In this document: in pieces, positions 17,095-28,286 of the stretch
Layout of the letters: every line of letters begins with the position of its first letter
Numbering within the stretch: the first letter of the stretch is position 1
Origin: Streptomyces dysideae
Lineage (GTDB): Bacteria; Actinomycetota; Actinomycetes; Streptomycetales; Streptomycetaceae
DNA length: 64,000 nucleotides
Direction of reading: 5' to 3'
NCBI RefSeq assembly: GCF_001514305.1
Contig: NZ_KQ949076.1
Coordinates: 121,087 to 185,086, forward strand
Translations under genes and position numbers: made by a program
Notes under the pieces: generated by a model
Told to the model about the DNA's origin: nothing
Seen by the model: the letters and a program-made list of their open reading frames with translations, nothing else
Database searches by the model: none

Positions 17095-18314
17095 CATGGC
17101 AACTGGCCCTGTCTCCCGTCGACTTCGTCCACGAGTTCTACCCGTCGTTCTGGTGGATCCCGGCCGGGGTGCTGGCCGCCGCCCTGGCGATCAAGCTGCC
17201 CAGCATCATCCGGCTGTGGAAGGACCCGCTGCTGCGTGCGGTGGGCGGTCTGCTGCTGCTGGCGTGCGCGGTGTTCGTGTTCGTGGCGCCGTCGACGATC
17301 GCGTGGGTCAACCGGATCACGGGCGTGCCGAACATCTCGTCGCCGTGGGTGTACTCCCTGCTCACCGCGTTCTGCGGCTCCTGTCTGCTGCTGATCATCA
17401 CCTGGCGCAACGGTCTGTCCGACCGCTCGGCCCGCACCCGTCGCGCCATGCGGTGGGTCGTCGCCGTGTACTCCTCCGTGATCGTCGCGCTCTGGGTGCT
17501 GTTCGGCCTCGCCGACGTGCCCGTGGAGCGGCTGCGGGACCTGGACACGTACTACGCCAACACGCCGTACATGCGCGAGATGATCGTGCTCTATCTGGTC
17601 GCGCACATCGTGGCCGCGCTGATCACGAACGGACTGATCTGGAACTGGGTCCGCACCGACGGGCTCGACGCGTGGCTGCGCTGGGGGCTGAAGTTCCTGG
17701 GCGTCGGCTACGCGCTGCAGCTGGGCTTCGACGCCGCCAAGTTCACGGCCGTGGGGGCTCGTTGGACCGGCCGGGACCTGGACTGGCTGAGCACGGGCGT
17801 CGCGCCGCCGCTGGCCTGCCTGTCCGCTGTCCTGATCGCGATCGGCTTCATCCTCCCGCACGCCGGCCAGTACCTCCACGACCGCTGGCGGGTCCGGCTC
17901 GCGTACCGCGAACTGCGGCCCCTGTACGCGCTGATGAGGACCGTCAACGGCCGTGGCGTCCCGTTCCCGCTGCGCGCCACGCCTGAGCTGCGGCTGATCC
18001 GCCGGGAGACGTTCATCCGCGACGCGCTGCTGCCGCTGGCCCGCTTCATCGACGAGGAACGACGCGAACGCTCGTACGCCGCCGCGCTCGCCCTCGGTCA
18101 CCCGCCGGCCCGCGCGAAGGCACTGGCCGCGGCGGCCGCGGTCCTGGACGCCGTGGACACCCGGAACCACACCCAGGAGGGCGAGACCACCGCAGGCCCC
18201 GACACCACGGACCTGCTCCGCGACATCGCCCCCGTCTCCCGCGCCCTGCGCCACACGGACGCCCTCCGGGCGATACGGGCCCGGACACCGGACGACCTTC
18301 CGGTCGCCAACTGA
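17091..18314 (+). CDS. MAB_1171c-type polytopic membrane protein 1
   Basis: The 407-residue protein has seven hydrophobic helices in the first 250 residues and a cytosolic C-terminal domain. Signature stretches shared by all three paralogues here are RLRDLDTYYANTPYMREMIV, a following LYLVAHIV, and FTAVGARWTGRDLDWLST. The family is usually called MAB_1171c putative transporter (C-terminal domain DUF6545), but a transport function is not established. The C-terminal part has a REL-x-PLY region and an ETFIRDALLPLARFID helix. It is coupled to the metallopeptidase, so a receptor or sensor role is an alternative to transport. Confidence 0.8.
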   Translation: MTWQLALSPVDFVHEFYPSFWWIPAGVLAAALAIKLPSIIRLWKDPLLRAVGGLLLLACAVFVFVAPSTIAWVNRITGVPNISSPWVYSLLTAFCGSCLLLIITWRNGLSDRSARTRRAMRWVVAVYSSVIVALWVLFGLADVPVERLRDLDTYYANTPYMREMIVLYLVAHIVAALITNGLIWNWVRTDGLDAWLRWGLKFLGVGYALQLGFDAAKFTAVGARWTGRDLDWLSTGVAPPLACLSAVLIAIGFILPHAGQYLHDRWRVRLAYRELRPLYALMRTVNGRGVPFPLRATPELRLIRRETFIRDALLPLARFIDEERRERSYAAALALGHPPARAKALAAAAAVLDAVDTRNHTQEGETTAGPDTTDLLRDIAPVSRALRHTDALRAIRARTPDDLPVAN

Positions 18315-18652
18315 GCGTTTGCGGCGAGCTGTTGACGCCGAACGGAGCCGCGCGGTCCGCAGGGCTGCGCCACCACGGGGGAACGGGACGGCGACGCGGC
18401 CGACGTACGACCAGGCCCCGTATCCCGCCCGGCACCATCGGCCACGCACACCCGAGGCCCCGGACGCTGCTCCCCCACAGGCAGCGCCCGGGGCGTCGGC
18501 TTGCGATCCTTTCTTTTCGGGGGCCTGAATGTCAACCATTCCTGCTGAACGCGGCAGCTATTGCTGCGTTTCCTGGTCGACCCCGTCTGGTCGCGGCCGG
18601 AAGGACCCGATACTCTCCCGTCAGCCCTCAGTCACGGATCAGGGAGAGCCCG
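18315..18652. other. Intergenic region upstream of the XRE regulator
   Basis: This 338-base stretch has no convincing gene. A small hairpin GCAGC-TATT-GCTGC lies near 18553-18566, and a ribosome site AGGGAGAG precedes the GTG at 18653. A promoter for the regulator must lie here, but no clear -35/-10 pair stands out. Confidence 0.4.
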
Positions 18653-19243
18653 GTGCTTGACGCCCACACTTCCCTCGCCGAGGTGCGCGAGCGTCTCGAG
18701 GAGCTGACCGGGCGGCCGGGCGGGCTGGCCGAGGTGTTGGACGTGGGCGGGCTGTCGTTCCGCACCGGGATACCCGCCGATGTCGTGGCCGTCCTGCTGG
18801 CGGGCGGGACCGTGCCGGAGACGAGCCTGAGCGACCGCGTGCGACAAAGGCTGGATTTCGTACGCGAGACCCGGCGCCGCCCCGACGGCAAGCGGTACGC
18901 CCTGGACGAGCTGGCCAGGATCGCGGGGACCAGCCGGCAGTGGCTGAGCGAGTGGCGCCGCAGCGGACTGCCCAGCCTGGAGCACGCCGACCGGATCCGC
19001 CGCCACTTCGACCTGCCCGCCGGTTTCTTCACCGCGGACGAGACCGAGGCCCTCCACACCGCGCTGCAGCCGGTGCTCCAGGAGTACGAGGCGAAGGCGG
19101 ACCCGCTGGCCCCACTGCGCACCCCCGCCTTCTACCGACTGGCCCGGCGCGCCCCCCACATGTCGCCGCGCAAGCTGCGGGCCCTCGCCGAGTGGGCCGA
19201 GATGGTCACGGAGCAGAACCCCGCGGGCGACGACGACTTCTGA
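18653..19243 (+). CDS. XRE-family regulator of the membrane/protease locus
   Basis: The 196-residue protein starts at a GTG 6 bases after an AGGGAG ribosome site. An N-terminal regulatory region (residues 1-75) precedes the HTH at about 80-125: YALDELARIAGTSRQWLSEW, then RRSGLPSLEHADRIRRHFDL. A DLPAGFFTADE stretch is typical of XRE regulators of this Streptomyces family, and a helical tail follows (MSPRKLRALAEWAEMV). It stands alone between the two metallopeptidase-membrane pairs and is the likely repressor target of those proteases. The operator is not identified. Confidence 0.8.
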   Translation: MLDAHTSLAEVRERLEELTGRPGGLAEVLDVGGLSFRTGIPADVVAVLLAGGTVPETSLSDRVRQRLDFVRETRRRPDGKRYALDELARIAGTSRQWLSEWRRSGLPSLEHADRIRRHFDLPAGFFTADETEALHTALQPVLQEYEAKADPLAPLRTPAFYRLARRAPHMSPRKLRALAEWAEMVTEQNPAGDDDF

Positions 19244-19440
19244 GTACGGCTGGGGCCGCGGCCGCCGTTCGGAACGGTGTTTTCGGCCAGCCCTGCCCTG
19301 CTTCCGCATCCCCTTCCTCCGCTACGCCCCTTTCCTCCTCGTCAGATTGTCATGTCCGCGACGATGAAGGTGGCTGAGGCGACGTCCGGCTTGGCATATT
19401 GCACAGCATCGAACACACCCGCGCAGCCACGGGGAGAACC

Positions 19441-19947
19441 GTGCGTACGAACAGGGAGATGCGTCGTCTCGCCGATGTCCTCATCGACCCCATCCGGGTG
19501 CCGGTCCCCGCGGACCCCGAGGACCTGTTCGACGCACTCGTCGCCTCCGCCACCCGCTGGCGGGGCCGCCGGATCGTGGTCCACAAGGAGGTCTTCCCGC
19601 CGCACACCGCCAGCGGACTGTGGCTGGAGCGGGAGTCGCACGACGACGTCATCGTCGACCGGCGGGCCGCCGCCTGGCACCGGATCGTGATCTTCTGCCA
19701 CGAGGTGTGGCACATGCACCAGCAGCAGGCGAACACCGCCGACGCCGGCCTCCGGGCCGCCGCCCGCACCGACTTCACCCTCGCCGACGAGCAGGAGGCC
19801 GACCGCTTCGGCATGCTGATGGGCCGTCGGCTGCGCCCCTGGCTGGAGGCCTCCGCGGACTCGGTGTTCGCGGCGGACGGCAACGGCACCCAGGACCTCG
19901 CCGGCCGCATCGGCGCCGCCCTCAACTACCGCGGGACACGCGGATGA
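19441..19947 (+). CDS. ImmA/IrrE-like zinc metallopeptidase 2
   Basis: The 168-residue protein has HExxH in IFCHEVWHMHQQQ (about residue 85) and LADEQEADRFG as the distal ligand helix, the same layout as the protease at 16492. The GTG at 19441 is preferred (GGGGAG 5 bases upstream); a TTG 14 codons earlier is in frame. The stop overlaps the ATG of the next membrane protein (ATGA). It probably acts on the same or a related XRE regulator; the duplicated protease-membrane pair suggests paralogous sensing branches. Confidence 0.78.
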   Translation: MRTNREMRRLADVLIDPIRVPVPADPEDLFDALVASATRWRGRRIVVHKEVFPPHTASGLWLERESHDDVIVDRRAAAWHRIVIFCHEVWHMHQQQANTADAGLRAAARTDFTLADEQEADRFGMLMGRRLRPWLEASADSVFAADGNGTQDLAGRIGAALNYRGTRG

Positions 19948-21107
19948 ACGGCGTGGCCAACTACATCAGTGCCGGTGTCCTCTGGCTCGGCCTGGTGGTG
20001 AAGGCCCCCGACCTGGTCCGGCACCGGCGCGACCCCCATCTGCGGGCCATCTGCGTGGTGCTCGGCCTGGCCGGCCTCTGCTTCTTCCTCGGCGCCGCGC
20101 CCACGGTCGGCGCGGTCAACCGCCTCAGCGGGATCCCGAACCTCGCGGCGCCGCTGACGTACGTGGCGATCACCGCGTACAGCGCCGCCTCCCAGGTGCT
20201 GATCGTCTGCTGGCGGGGCGGCCCCGGGGTGCGCCGCACCGCACGGCGCTGGATCCTCGCGTACACGGGCGTCGTCGCCGGCATCGCGGCGATGTTCGCG
20301 CTGGGCGACGCGCCCGTGGAACGCCGTACCGACCTGGACATCTACTACGCGACCACGCCGTACACCCGCGAGATGATCCTGCTCTATCTGACCGGGCATC
20401 TCACCGCCGTCAGCGTCACCACGGTGTCCGCCCTGCGCTGGGCCCGCGAGGTGCACGGCTGGCTGCGTGCCGGGCTGACGACCCTGGGCCTGGGCACGCT
20501 GTTCGGCGCCGGGTACAGCGCGTCCAAGCTCGCCGCGGTGGCCGCCCGCTGGTACGGGCACGACTGGACGCTGCTCGGCACGCACGTCGCCGCGTCGGCC
20601 GCCGGGCTCGGCGCCCTCATGACGGTCGCGGGCGTCCTGATCCCGCTGACCGGGCCGCGGCTGACGGAGTGGTGGCGGGCCTGGCGGACGTACGCCCGTC
20701 TCGAACCCCTGGAGCGCGAACTGGACGACCTCCTCGCCCGCCGGTCGCTGCGGCTGCCGCGGCCGCGCTGGTCCTCCCCCACCACCCGGCTGGTCTGGCG
20801 GCAGACCAGCATCCACAACGCGCTCAGCCACCTGGACGCGTACCTCGACCGGGACCTCTACGACGAGACCCTCCAAGCCGCGCTGCGCACCACCGGCGAT
20901 CCCGAGCGCGCCTCCGCCACCGCCTGGGCGACGGTCATCACGGCGGCCGCCCGGGACGAGCGGCACGGTGTCCCGTACGCCGGTGAGACCGACTGGTTCC
21001 GGGACCGGGCACCCCGGCCGGACGCGCTGGTGCACATCGCCGACGTACTGGCCGGCTCCGCGCCCGTCCGTTCCGCCACGGTCCGGGCGGTGACGTCCCG
21101 GGCATGA
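19944..21107 (+). CDS. MAB_1171c-type polytopic membrane protein 2
   Basis: The 387-residue paralogue has seven predicted helices in the first 240 residues. It keeps the family block TDLDIYYATTPYTREMILLY and a later KLAAVAARWYGHDWTLLGTH. The C-terminal domain includes RLVWRQTSIHNALSHLDAYL, equivalent to the REVSIHDAL region of the third copy. It is translationally coupled to the protease upstream and to the third paralogue downstream. Compared with copies 1 and 3, the motif is YTRE instead of YMRE, so specificity may have diverged. Confidence 0.8.
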   Translation: MNGVANYISAGVLWLGLVVKAPDLVRHRRDPHLRAICVVLGLAGLCFFLGAAPTVGAVNRLSGIPNLAAPLTYVAITAYSAASQVLIVCWRGGPGVRRTARRWILAYTGVVAGIAAMFALGDAPVERRTDLDIYYATTPYTREMILLYLTGHLTAVSVTTVSALRWAREVHGWLRAGLTTLGLGTLFGAGYSASKLAAVAARWYGHDWTLLGTHVAASAAGLGALMTVAGVLIPLTGPRLTEWWRAWRTYARLEPLERELDDLLARRSLRLPRPRWSSPTTRLVWRQTSIHNALSHLDAYLDRDLYDETLQAALRTTGDPERASATAWATVITAAARDERHGVPYAGETDWFRDRAPRPDALVHIADVLAGSAPVRSATVRAVTSRA

Positions 21108-22297
21108 GTCTCGTCGTCTATCTGGCCGCCGGTGTCCTCGCGCTGTCCGCCGTCGTGCTGTTCCGCAGGCCGCGTACGGTGCTGCGCGAGCCGTCGGCGT
21201 TACGGAACCCGCTGACCGTGTCCACCTGCGTGGCGATCACGCTCGGCGCGCTCGTCTTCGTCTGCTCGGCGCCGATGACCCTGGCCGCGGTCAACGACCT
21301 CACCGGCATCCCGAACTTCGGGGCCCCGCTGACGTACGGGATGCTCTCGGCGTACAGCTGCTCGCTGCTGATCCTGCTGATCAACTGGCGGGGCGGGCCG
21401 CCGGAGCGGGTGCGGCGGCTGGTGCTGCGCAGTATCGCCGTGTACGGCCCGCTGATCGTGGCCGTGGTCGTGCTGTTCGCGCTCGCGGACGCGGACACCG
21501 AGCGGCTGACCGACCTCGACACGTACTACGCCGACACGCCCTACATGCGCGAGATGATCGTGCTCTATCTGCTCGGGCACAGCGCCGTCATGGTGGCGAT
21601 GGCGGTGGTGTGCGTGCGGTGGGGGCGCGAGGTGACCGGGCTGCTCAGGACCGGGCTGCGGCTGATCTTCATCGGCGCGGTGCTGGACGTGGCGGGGTTC
21701 CAGCTCACCAAGTACACGGCGGTCGTGGCCCGTTGGACCGGCCACGACCTCGACTTCCTGTCCACCAGCATCGCCCCGCCGATGGCGTCGCTCGCCGCCC
21801 TGATCTGTTCCGCCGGCTTCCTGCTGCCGAGGCTGCTGCCGGCGGCGGTGGCGCACTGGCGCGGCCTTGGCGACTACCGCAGGCTCGGGCCGCTGTGGTC
21901 CCGGGTGGGGTTCGTGTCCACCGCGCCGAAGCCGCCCGCGTCCTGGTGGCAGCTTCCGCAGGCGCGGCTGCACTGGCGTGAAGTGTCCATCCACGACGCC
22001 CTGTTGGCGCTGGCGCCGTACTTCGACGACCGGATCCGCGAGCGGGCTTACGCCGCCGCGGTGGGTGCGGGCCGTACGCCGCACGAGGCCCGGGTCGCCG
22101 CGGAGGCGGCCATGCTCGACGCGGCGGCGTGCCGGGCCGCCGCCCGGGAGGAGCCGCTGGACCGCCCGAGCGCCTACCGTCTGCACGCCACGGAGGTCTC
22201 CGGCACGGGCGGCCTGGTGGAGCTGGCGCAGGCCTTGGCCCGGACTCCTGCCGCGGACACGGTGCGTGAAGGTACGGTGAGAGCCTTTCCTGGCTAG
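21104..22297 (+). CDS. MAB_1171c-type polytopic membrane protein 3
   Basis: The 397-residue third paralogue is joined by ATGA to the second. It shows seven hydrophobic helices, LTDLDTYYADTPYMREMIVL, and KYTAVVARWTGHDLDFLSTS. The cytosolic C-terminus starts after LPAAVAHWRGLGDYRRLGPL. It is closer in sequence to copy 1 than to copy 2. It has no dedicated protease, so it may form a hetero-oligomer with copy 2. Confidence 0.8.
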   Translation: MSLVVYLAAGVLALSAVVLFRRPRTVLREPSALRNPLTVSTCVAITLGALVFVCSAPMTLAAVNDLTGIPNFGAPLTYGMLSAYSCSLLILLINWRGGPPERVRRLVLRSIAVYGPLIVAVVVLFALADADTERLTDLDTYYADTPYMREMIVLYLLGHSAVMVAMAVVCVRWGREVTGLLRTGLRLIFIGAVLDVAGFQLTKYTAVVARWTGHDLDFLSTSIAPPMASLAALICSAGFLLPRLLPAAVAHWRGLGDYRRLGPLWSRVGFVSTAPKPPASWWQLPQARLHWREVSIHDALLALAPYFDDRIRERAYAAAVGAGRTPHEARVAAEAAMLDAAACRAAAREEPLDRPSAYRLHATEVSGTGGLVELAQALARTPAADTVREGTVRAFPG

Positions 22298-22367
22298 GGA
22301 CTTTGTGCCCAGGTCGCCTAATGGCTGGTGGTCTTGAGTGTCTTCATGGCTGAGTGCGAGGAGCCCC

Positions 22368-23765
22368 ATGTCGCGTAGAGCTGTCGTCATCGGTGCCGGC
22401 CTGGCCGGCATGCTGGCCGCCGCGGCGTTGTCCACCGTCGCGGACGAAGTGATCGTCCTGGACCGTGACGAGCTGCCCGACGGACCGGAGCACCGCAAGG
22501 GTCTCCCGCAGGGGCGCCACGCCCACCTCCTGATGGCCGGCGGACTGGCCGCCATGGAGGACCTCGTGCCGGGCGTGAGCATGCGCAAGCATCTGCTCGC
22601 CGCCGGCGCCCACGAGATATCGCTCAGCTCGGGCATGGTGGCCCTCACTCCGGAGGGCTGGCTCCGGCGCTGGCGCCACGAGGGCCCGCAGATGCTGACG
22701 TGCAGCCGGGCGCTGCTGGACTGGGCGGTACGGGTCGCGGTGCTGGCCAACACCGGGGCCAAGATCCGCAAGGCCCAGGTGCTGGAACTGACCGGGAGCG
22801 CGCACCGGGTCGAGGGCGTACGGATCTCGACGGCGGCCGGGGAGACCGACCTCGAGGCCGACTTCGTGATCGACGCGAGCGGACGTGGCTCACGGGTCGT
22901 CACCTGGCTTGCCGCACTGGGGATTTCGGACGTCCGCGAGAAGACGGTCGACGCGGGCCTGGTCAACGCCACCCGCATCTACCGCACCCCCGAGGGTGCG
23001 GAGAGCTTCCCGCTGACCATGATGCAGGCCGACCCCTACCAGTCCCGGCCCGGCCGCAGCGGTATGGTCCTGCCCATCGAGGGCAACCGCTGGATGGTCA
23101 GCCTCGCCGGCACGCGGGGCGGCCAACCGCCGTCCGACACCGAGGGCTTCCTCCAGTACATCCGGGACCTGCCCCACCCGATCCTCGGCCGGCTGATCTC
23201 CGGCGCCGAACCGCTCACCGACGTCCACGTCAGCCGCAGCACCAGCAACCATCGCCGGTACCTGGAGAAGACCCGCCAGTGGCCCGAGCGCTTCGTGGTC
23301 CTCGGCGACGCGCTGGCCATCTTCAACCCGGCGTACGGGCAGGGCATGACGGTGGCGGCGATGGGCGCGCGGAACCTGGGCCGCGAACTCGAACGCCACG
23401 GCCTCACCACCCCCGGCCTCGCCCGGCGCGTGCAGCGAGGGACGGCCCGGTCGGTCGACGCGGCCTGGACCCTGGCCGTCAGCCAGGACATCTGGTTCCC
23501 GGAGACCCGGGGCGGGTCCCCCAACATCGCGGACCGCCTGCTCACGTCGTACACCCGCCGCATGATCAGAACGGCGACCAGCTCCTACAGCGCGGCGTCC
23601 GCGATCTGGGACGTGACCAGCATGACGACGGGCCCGACGCGACTGCTGCGCCCGTCGACGGTCCTGGCTACCCTCAGCGGCCCGCCCCTCCCGGCGGCCG
23701 CCGGCCCGCCCCTGACGCCCGAGGAGCGGGAGATCGTACGGAAGCTGGACCGGACGGCGGGGTGA
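22368..23765 (+). CDS. FAD-dependent epoxidase/monooxygenase
   Basis: The 465-residue protein has an N-terminal Rossmann motif VVIGAGLAGMLAAAAL, then LDRDELPDGPEHRKGLPQGR and the GD motif LGDALAIFNPAYGQGM that closes the FAD site. The HKGLPQ-x-RHAH stretch is seen in LasC/Lsd18-type epoxidases and related two-component-free monooxygenases. Start at ATG 22368, with GAGGAG upstream. It follows the membrane proteins by 70 bases in the same direction and may be co-transcribed. A substrate in a lipid or polyketide pathway is possible, but no biosynthetic genes are adjacent. Confidence 0.8.
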   Translation: MSRRAVVIGAGLAGMLAAAALSTVADEVIVLDRDELPDGPEHRKGLPQGRHAHLLMAGGLAAMEDLVPGVSMRKHLLAAGAHEISLSSGMVALTPEGWLRRWRHEGPQMLTCSRALLDWAVRVAVLANTGAKIRKAQVLELTGSAHRVEGVRISTAAGETDLEADFVIDASGRGSRVVTWLAALGISDVREKTVDAGLVNATRIYRTPEGAESFPLTMMQADPYQSRPGRSGMVLPIEGNRWMVSLAGTRGGQPPSDTEGFLQYIRDLPHPILGRLISGAEPLTDVHVSRSTSNHRRYLEKTRQWPERFVVLGDALAIFNPAYGQGMTVAAMGARNLGRELERHGLTTPGLARRVQRGTARSVDAAWTLAVSQDIWFPETRGGSPNIADRLLTSYTRRMIRTATSSYSAASAIWDVTSMTTGPTRLLRPSTVLATLSGPPLPAAAGPPLTPEEREIVRKLDRTAG

Positions 23766-23773
23766 GACGGGCG

Positions 23774-23803
23774 GGGGGAGCGGACGGCTGGGTCCGCTCC
23801 CCC
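23774..23803 (+). terminator. Strong intrinsic-type terminator
   Basis: A perfect 12-base stem GGGGGAGCGGAC / GTCCGCTCCCCC has a 6-base loop and is followed by a TTGTTCTTGTTG tract. It is located 9 bases after the FAD gene stop and before the convergent SMP-30 gene, so it probably ends transcription from the membrane/protease locus. The T-rich triplet repeat and a duplicated 20-base unit (GCGCCTGCGTCAG) fill 23804-23868. Confidence 0.85.
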
Positions 23804-23865
23804 TTGTTCTTGTTGTTCTTGTTGTTCTTGCTGCGCCTGCGTCAGCTGTTCTTGTTGCGCCTGCG

Positions 23866-24714
23866 TCAGCCGGCGAAGGCCGGCTGGGCCAGGCCCTTGC
23901 CCGCGCCCGGTACGACCAGTACCGAGCCGGCCAGTGGGTGCGGGGCCGTCAGGCCCGTGCGGGCTGTCGTGATGTACAGGTCGGTCAGGTCGGCGCCGCC
24001 GAAGGTGCACGCGGTGGGGCGGGGCACGGGGAGTTCGACGACCCTGTCCAGCACACCGTCGGGGGTGTAGCGGCGTACCGCGCCGCCGTCCCACAGCGCC
24101 ACCCACACACAGCCGTCGGCGTCGACGGTGAGGCCGTCCGGGAAGCCGGCGCCCTCCTCGATCGCGGCGAAGGTGCGTCGGCCGTCGACGCTGCCGTCCG
24201 CGTAGTCGAAGACGTCGATACGGCGGGTGGGTGAGTCGATGTAGTACATCAGCCGGCCGTCCGGGCTCCACCCCGTGCCGTTGCTGACGGCCACGTCGTC
24301 GAGCACACCCGCGACCGCGCCGTCCCCACCGATGCGGAACAGGGTCCCGCCGCCGGGTGCCTCGTCGTAGCGCATGGTGCCGGCCCACAGGACCCCGTCG
24401 GGCGCGACGGCGGCGTCGTTGGCCCGCCGGCCCGGGACGACCTCGCGGTGCAGCCAGCGGAAGCCGCCGTCGGGTTCGACCAGGCCGACCCCGTCGCGCA
24501 GGTTGAGGACGAGCCCCCCGCCGGCCCGCGGCTTGGCTGCGCCGACGTGCTGCTCGGTGGCGCGGACGGTGCGGCGCCCGGAGACGGGGTCGTACGTGTG
24601 GACCCGCGACCCGAGAATGTCGACCCAGATCAGGTGCTGAGCGGCGGAGTCCCAGGTGGGCCCTTCACCGAGGGCGGCCTCGGCCTGAACCGCGACGTCG
24701 TAGGTGTTCGTCAT
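23866..24714 (-). CDS. SMP-30/gluconolactonase family lactonase
   Basis: The 282-residue protein is a six-bladed propeller. Metal and active-site motifs are AALGEGPTWD (Glu ligand), RANDAAVAPDGVLWAGTM (Asn), VSNGTGWSPDG (Asn) and FPDGLTVDADGCVWVALW (catalytic Asp). It hydrolyses sugar lactones. Its start is 2 bases from the IclR stop, so the two form one operon, typical of aldose or uronate oxidation pathways. No dehydrogenase or dehydratase is next to it. Confidence 0.9.
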   Translation of the reverse strand: MTNTYDVAVQAEAALGEGPTWDSAAQHLIWVDILGSRVHTYDPVSGRRTVRATEQHVGAAKPRAGGGLVLNLRDGVGLVEPDGGFRWLHREVVPGRRANDAAVAPDGVLWAGTMRYDEAPGGGTLFRIGGDGAVAGVLDDVAVSNGTGWSPDGRLMYYIDSPTRRIDVFDYADGSVDGRRTFAAIEEGAGFPDGLTVDADGCVWVALWDGGAVRRYTPDGVLDRVVELPVPRPTACTFGGADLTDLYITTARTGLTAPHPLAGSVLVVPGAGKGLAQPAFAG

Positions 24715-24716
24715 CG

Positions 24717-25490
24717 TCAGCCCACGCTCCGGTGCCCGAGCCGCTCGGACAGTTCGGCGGCACCCTTGGCGGCCAGCTGCTCCAGCTCGGTCCGCCGGTC
24801 GTCGCTCCACCGGATCATGGGGACGGAGATCGAGAGGGCGGCGACAACCCGCCCGGTCCGGTCGTGCACGGGCGCGGCGACGCAGGAGACGTCGGGGTTG
24901 GACTCCCTGTTCTCCACGGCGATCCCGCGCTCCCGGATCTCGGCGAGGGCCTCGCGCAGGGCAAGCGGGTCGGTGATGCTGTTGGGAGTCATGGCGGCGA
25001 GCTCGCCCCCCTCGGGGAGACGTGCGGAGAGCTCGTGCTCGGGAAGGGAGGCGAGCAGCATCTTCCCCACCGACGTGCAGTGCGCGGGCAGCCGACGGCC
25101 GGCGGCGGACACCATGCGCACGGCGTGCGTGGAGTCGACCTTGGCGATGTAGATGACGCCGGTGCCCTCCAGGATGGCCACGTGCACGGTCTCGTCGCAG
25201 GTCTCGGCGACGGACCGGGCGACCTGCTGCCCCTCGGCGGCGAGGTCGAGCTGCTCGGCGTACCGGCTGCCGAGCTGGTACGGACGTACGCCGAGCCGGT
25301 AGCGTCCCGGCTGACCGGGCACCGCGACGATGTACGACCGGGCGGCGAGCGTCGTCACCAGCTCGTGCACGGTGGTGCGCGGCAGCTGGAGCCGGCGCAC
25401 TATGTCGGGGGCGGACAGCGTCCCGTCCCCGTCGAGGAAGAGCTCGAGAATGTCGAGAGCTCGGGTCACGGCTGGTACGAGGCGTCCCAC
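24717..25490 (-). CDS. IclR-family transcriptional regulator
   Basis: The 257-residue protein has an N-terminal winged helix (VTRALDILELFLDGDGTLSA, then IVRRLQLPRTTVHELVTTLA). The C-terminal effector domain includes CDETVHVAILEGTGVIYIAK and a SVPMIRW strand near the end. The GTG start at 25490 is preferred. It is co-transcribed with the lactonase and probably controls it in response to a sugar acid. An inverted repeat for binding lies just upstream. Confidence 0.92.
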   Translation of the reverse strand: MGRLVPAVTRALDILELFLDGDGTLSAPDIVRRLQLPRTTVHELVTTLAARSYIVAVPGQPGRYRLGVRPYQLGSRYAEQLDLAAEGQQVARSVAETCDETVHVAILEGTGVIYIAKVDSTHAVRMVSAAGRRLPAHCTSVGKMLLASLPEHELSARLPEGGELAAMTPNSITDPLALREALAEIRERGIAVENRESNPDVSCVAAPVHDRTGRVVAALSISVPMIRWSDDRRTELEQLAAKGAAELSERLGHRSVG

Positions 25491-25886
25491 GTCCGGCTCC
25501 CTCCCTTTGGTGTCTGCGAGGCTGTGTTCGAAATTTCAACAGCCGATCGGAATAACGAACACAGGTTACTCAAAATGCGTTTGTCCGGGCAATGGGCGCG
25601 CGGGGGCGAGCTCGAAACGGCGGAGGGCGCGTCAGCGTGCCGAGGAGTCCGGGGCGGCGGCTTCCAGGTCGTCCGCACGTCGGTGGCGAGTGCGCAGAAC
25701 CTGCCGATGACCAGCTTCTCCGGGCCGAGGGCATCGGGTGGAGGACCGTCGGGTCGGCAGGCAGGGGCATGCTCCGATGGTCCCAGCCGTGCGCCGGCCG
25801 GAAGGGTCAGGAATGGAGAAGCGCGTACCGCTCGATGCTTGGTTAGATCGGGGCAGGCCACCAAGCCAACGGGAGATGGAGACACG
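25491..25886. other. Divergent intergenic region between iclR and uvrA2-like genes
   Basis: This 396-base stretch without a supported gene contains the inverted repeat described separately and, near the uvrA side, the arms GCTTGG/CCAAGC around 25837-25866. It must contain promoters for both genes. ORFs running through it are coding-strand shadows. Confidence 0.5.
25522..25564. promoter_or_regulatory. Long inverted repeat, candidate IclR operator
   Basis: Perfect 9-base arms CTGTGTTCG (25522-25530) and CGAACACAG (25556-25564) flank a 25-base centre that includes the palindrome GAAATTTC next to the left arm. It lies 32 bases upstream of the iclR start. A-T rich centres with inverted TTCG/CGAA arms are common for IclR-type binding sites. 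Confidence 0.55.

Positions 25887-28286
<2,400 letters not shown>

Noticed and set aside
22298..22367. Terminator between the third membrane protein and the FAD gene
   Set aside because: Only weak CCTGG/CCAGG arms with a long loop; read-through is as likely.
24732..25886. Upstream in-frame extension of the UvrA-like gene by 385 codons
   Set aside because: It runs antisense to the IclR gene, has no UvrA similarity, and open frames are common in GC-rich DNA. The ATG at 25887 with a ribosome site begins the real protein.
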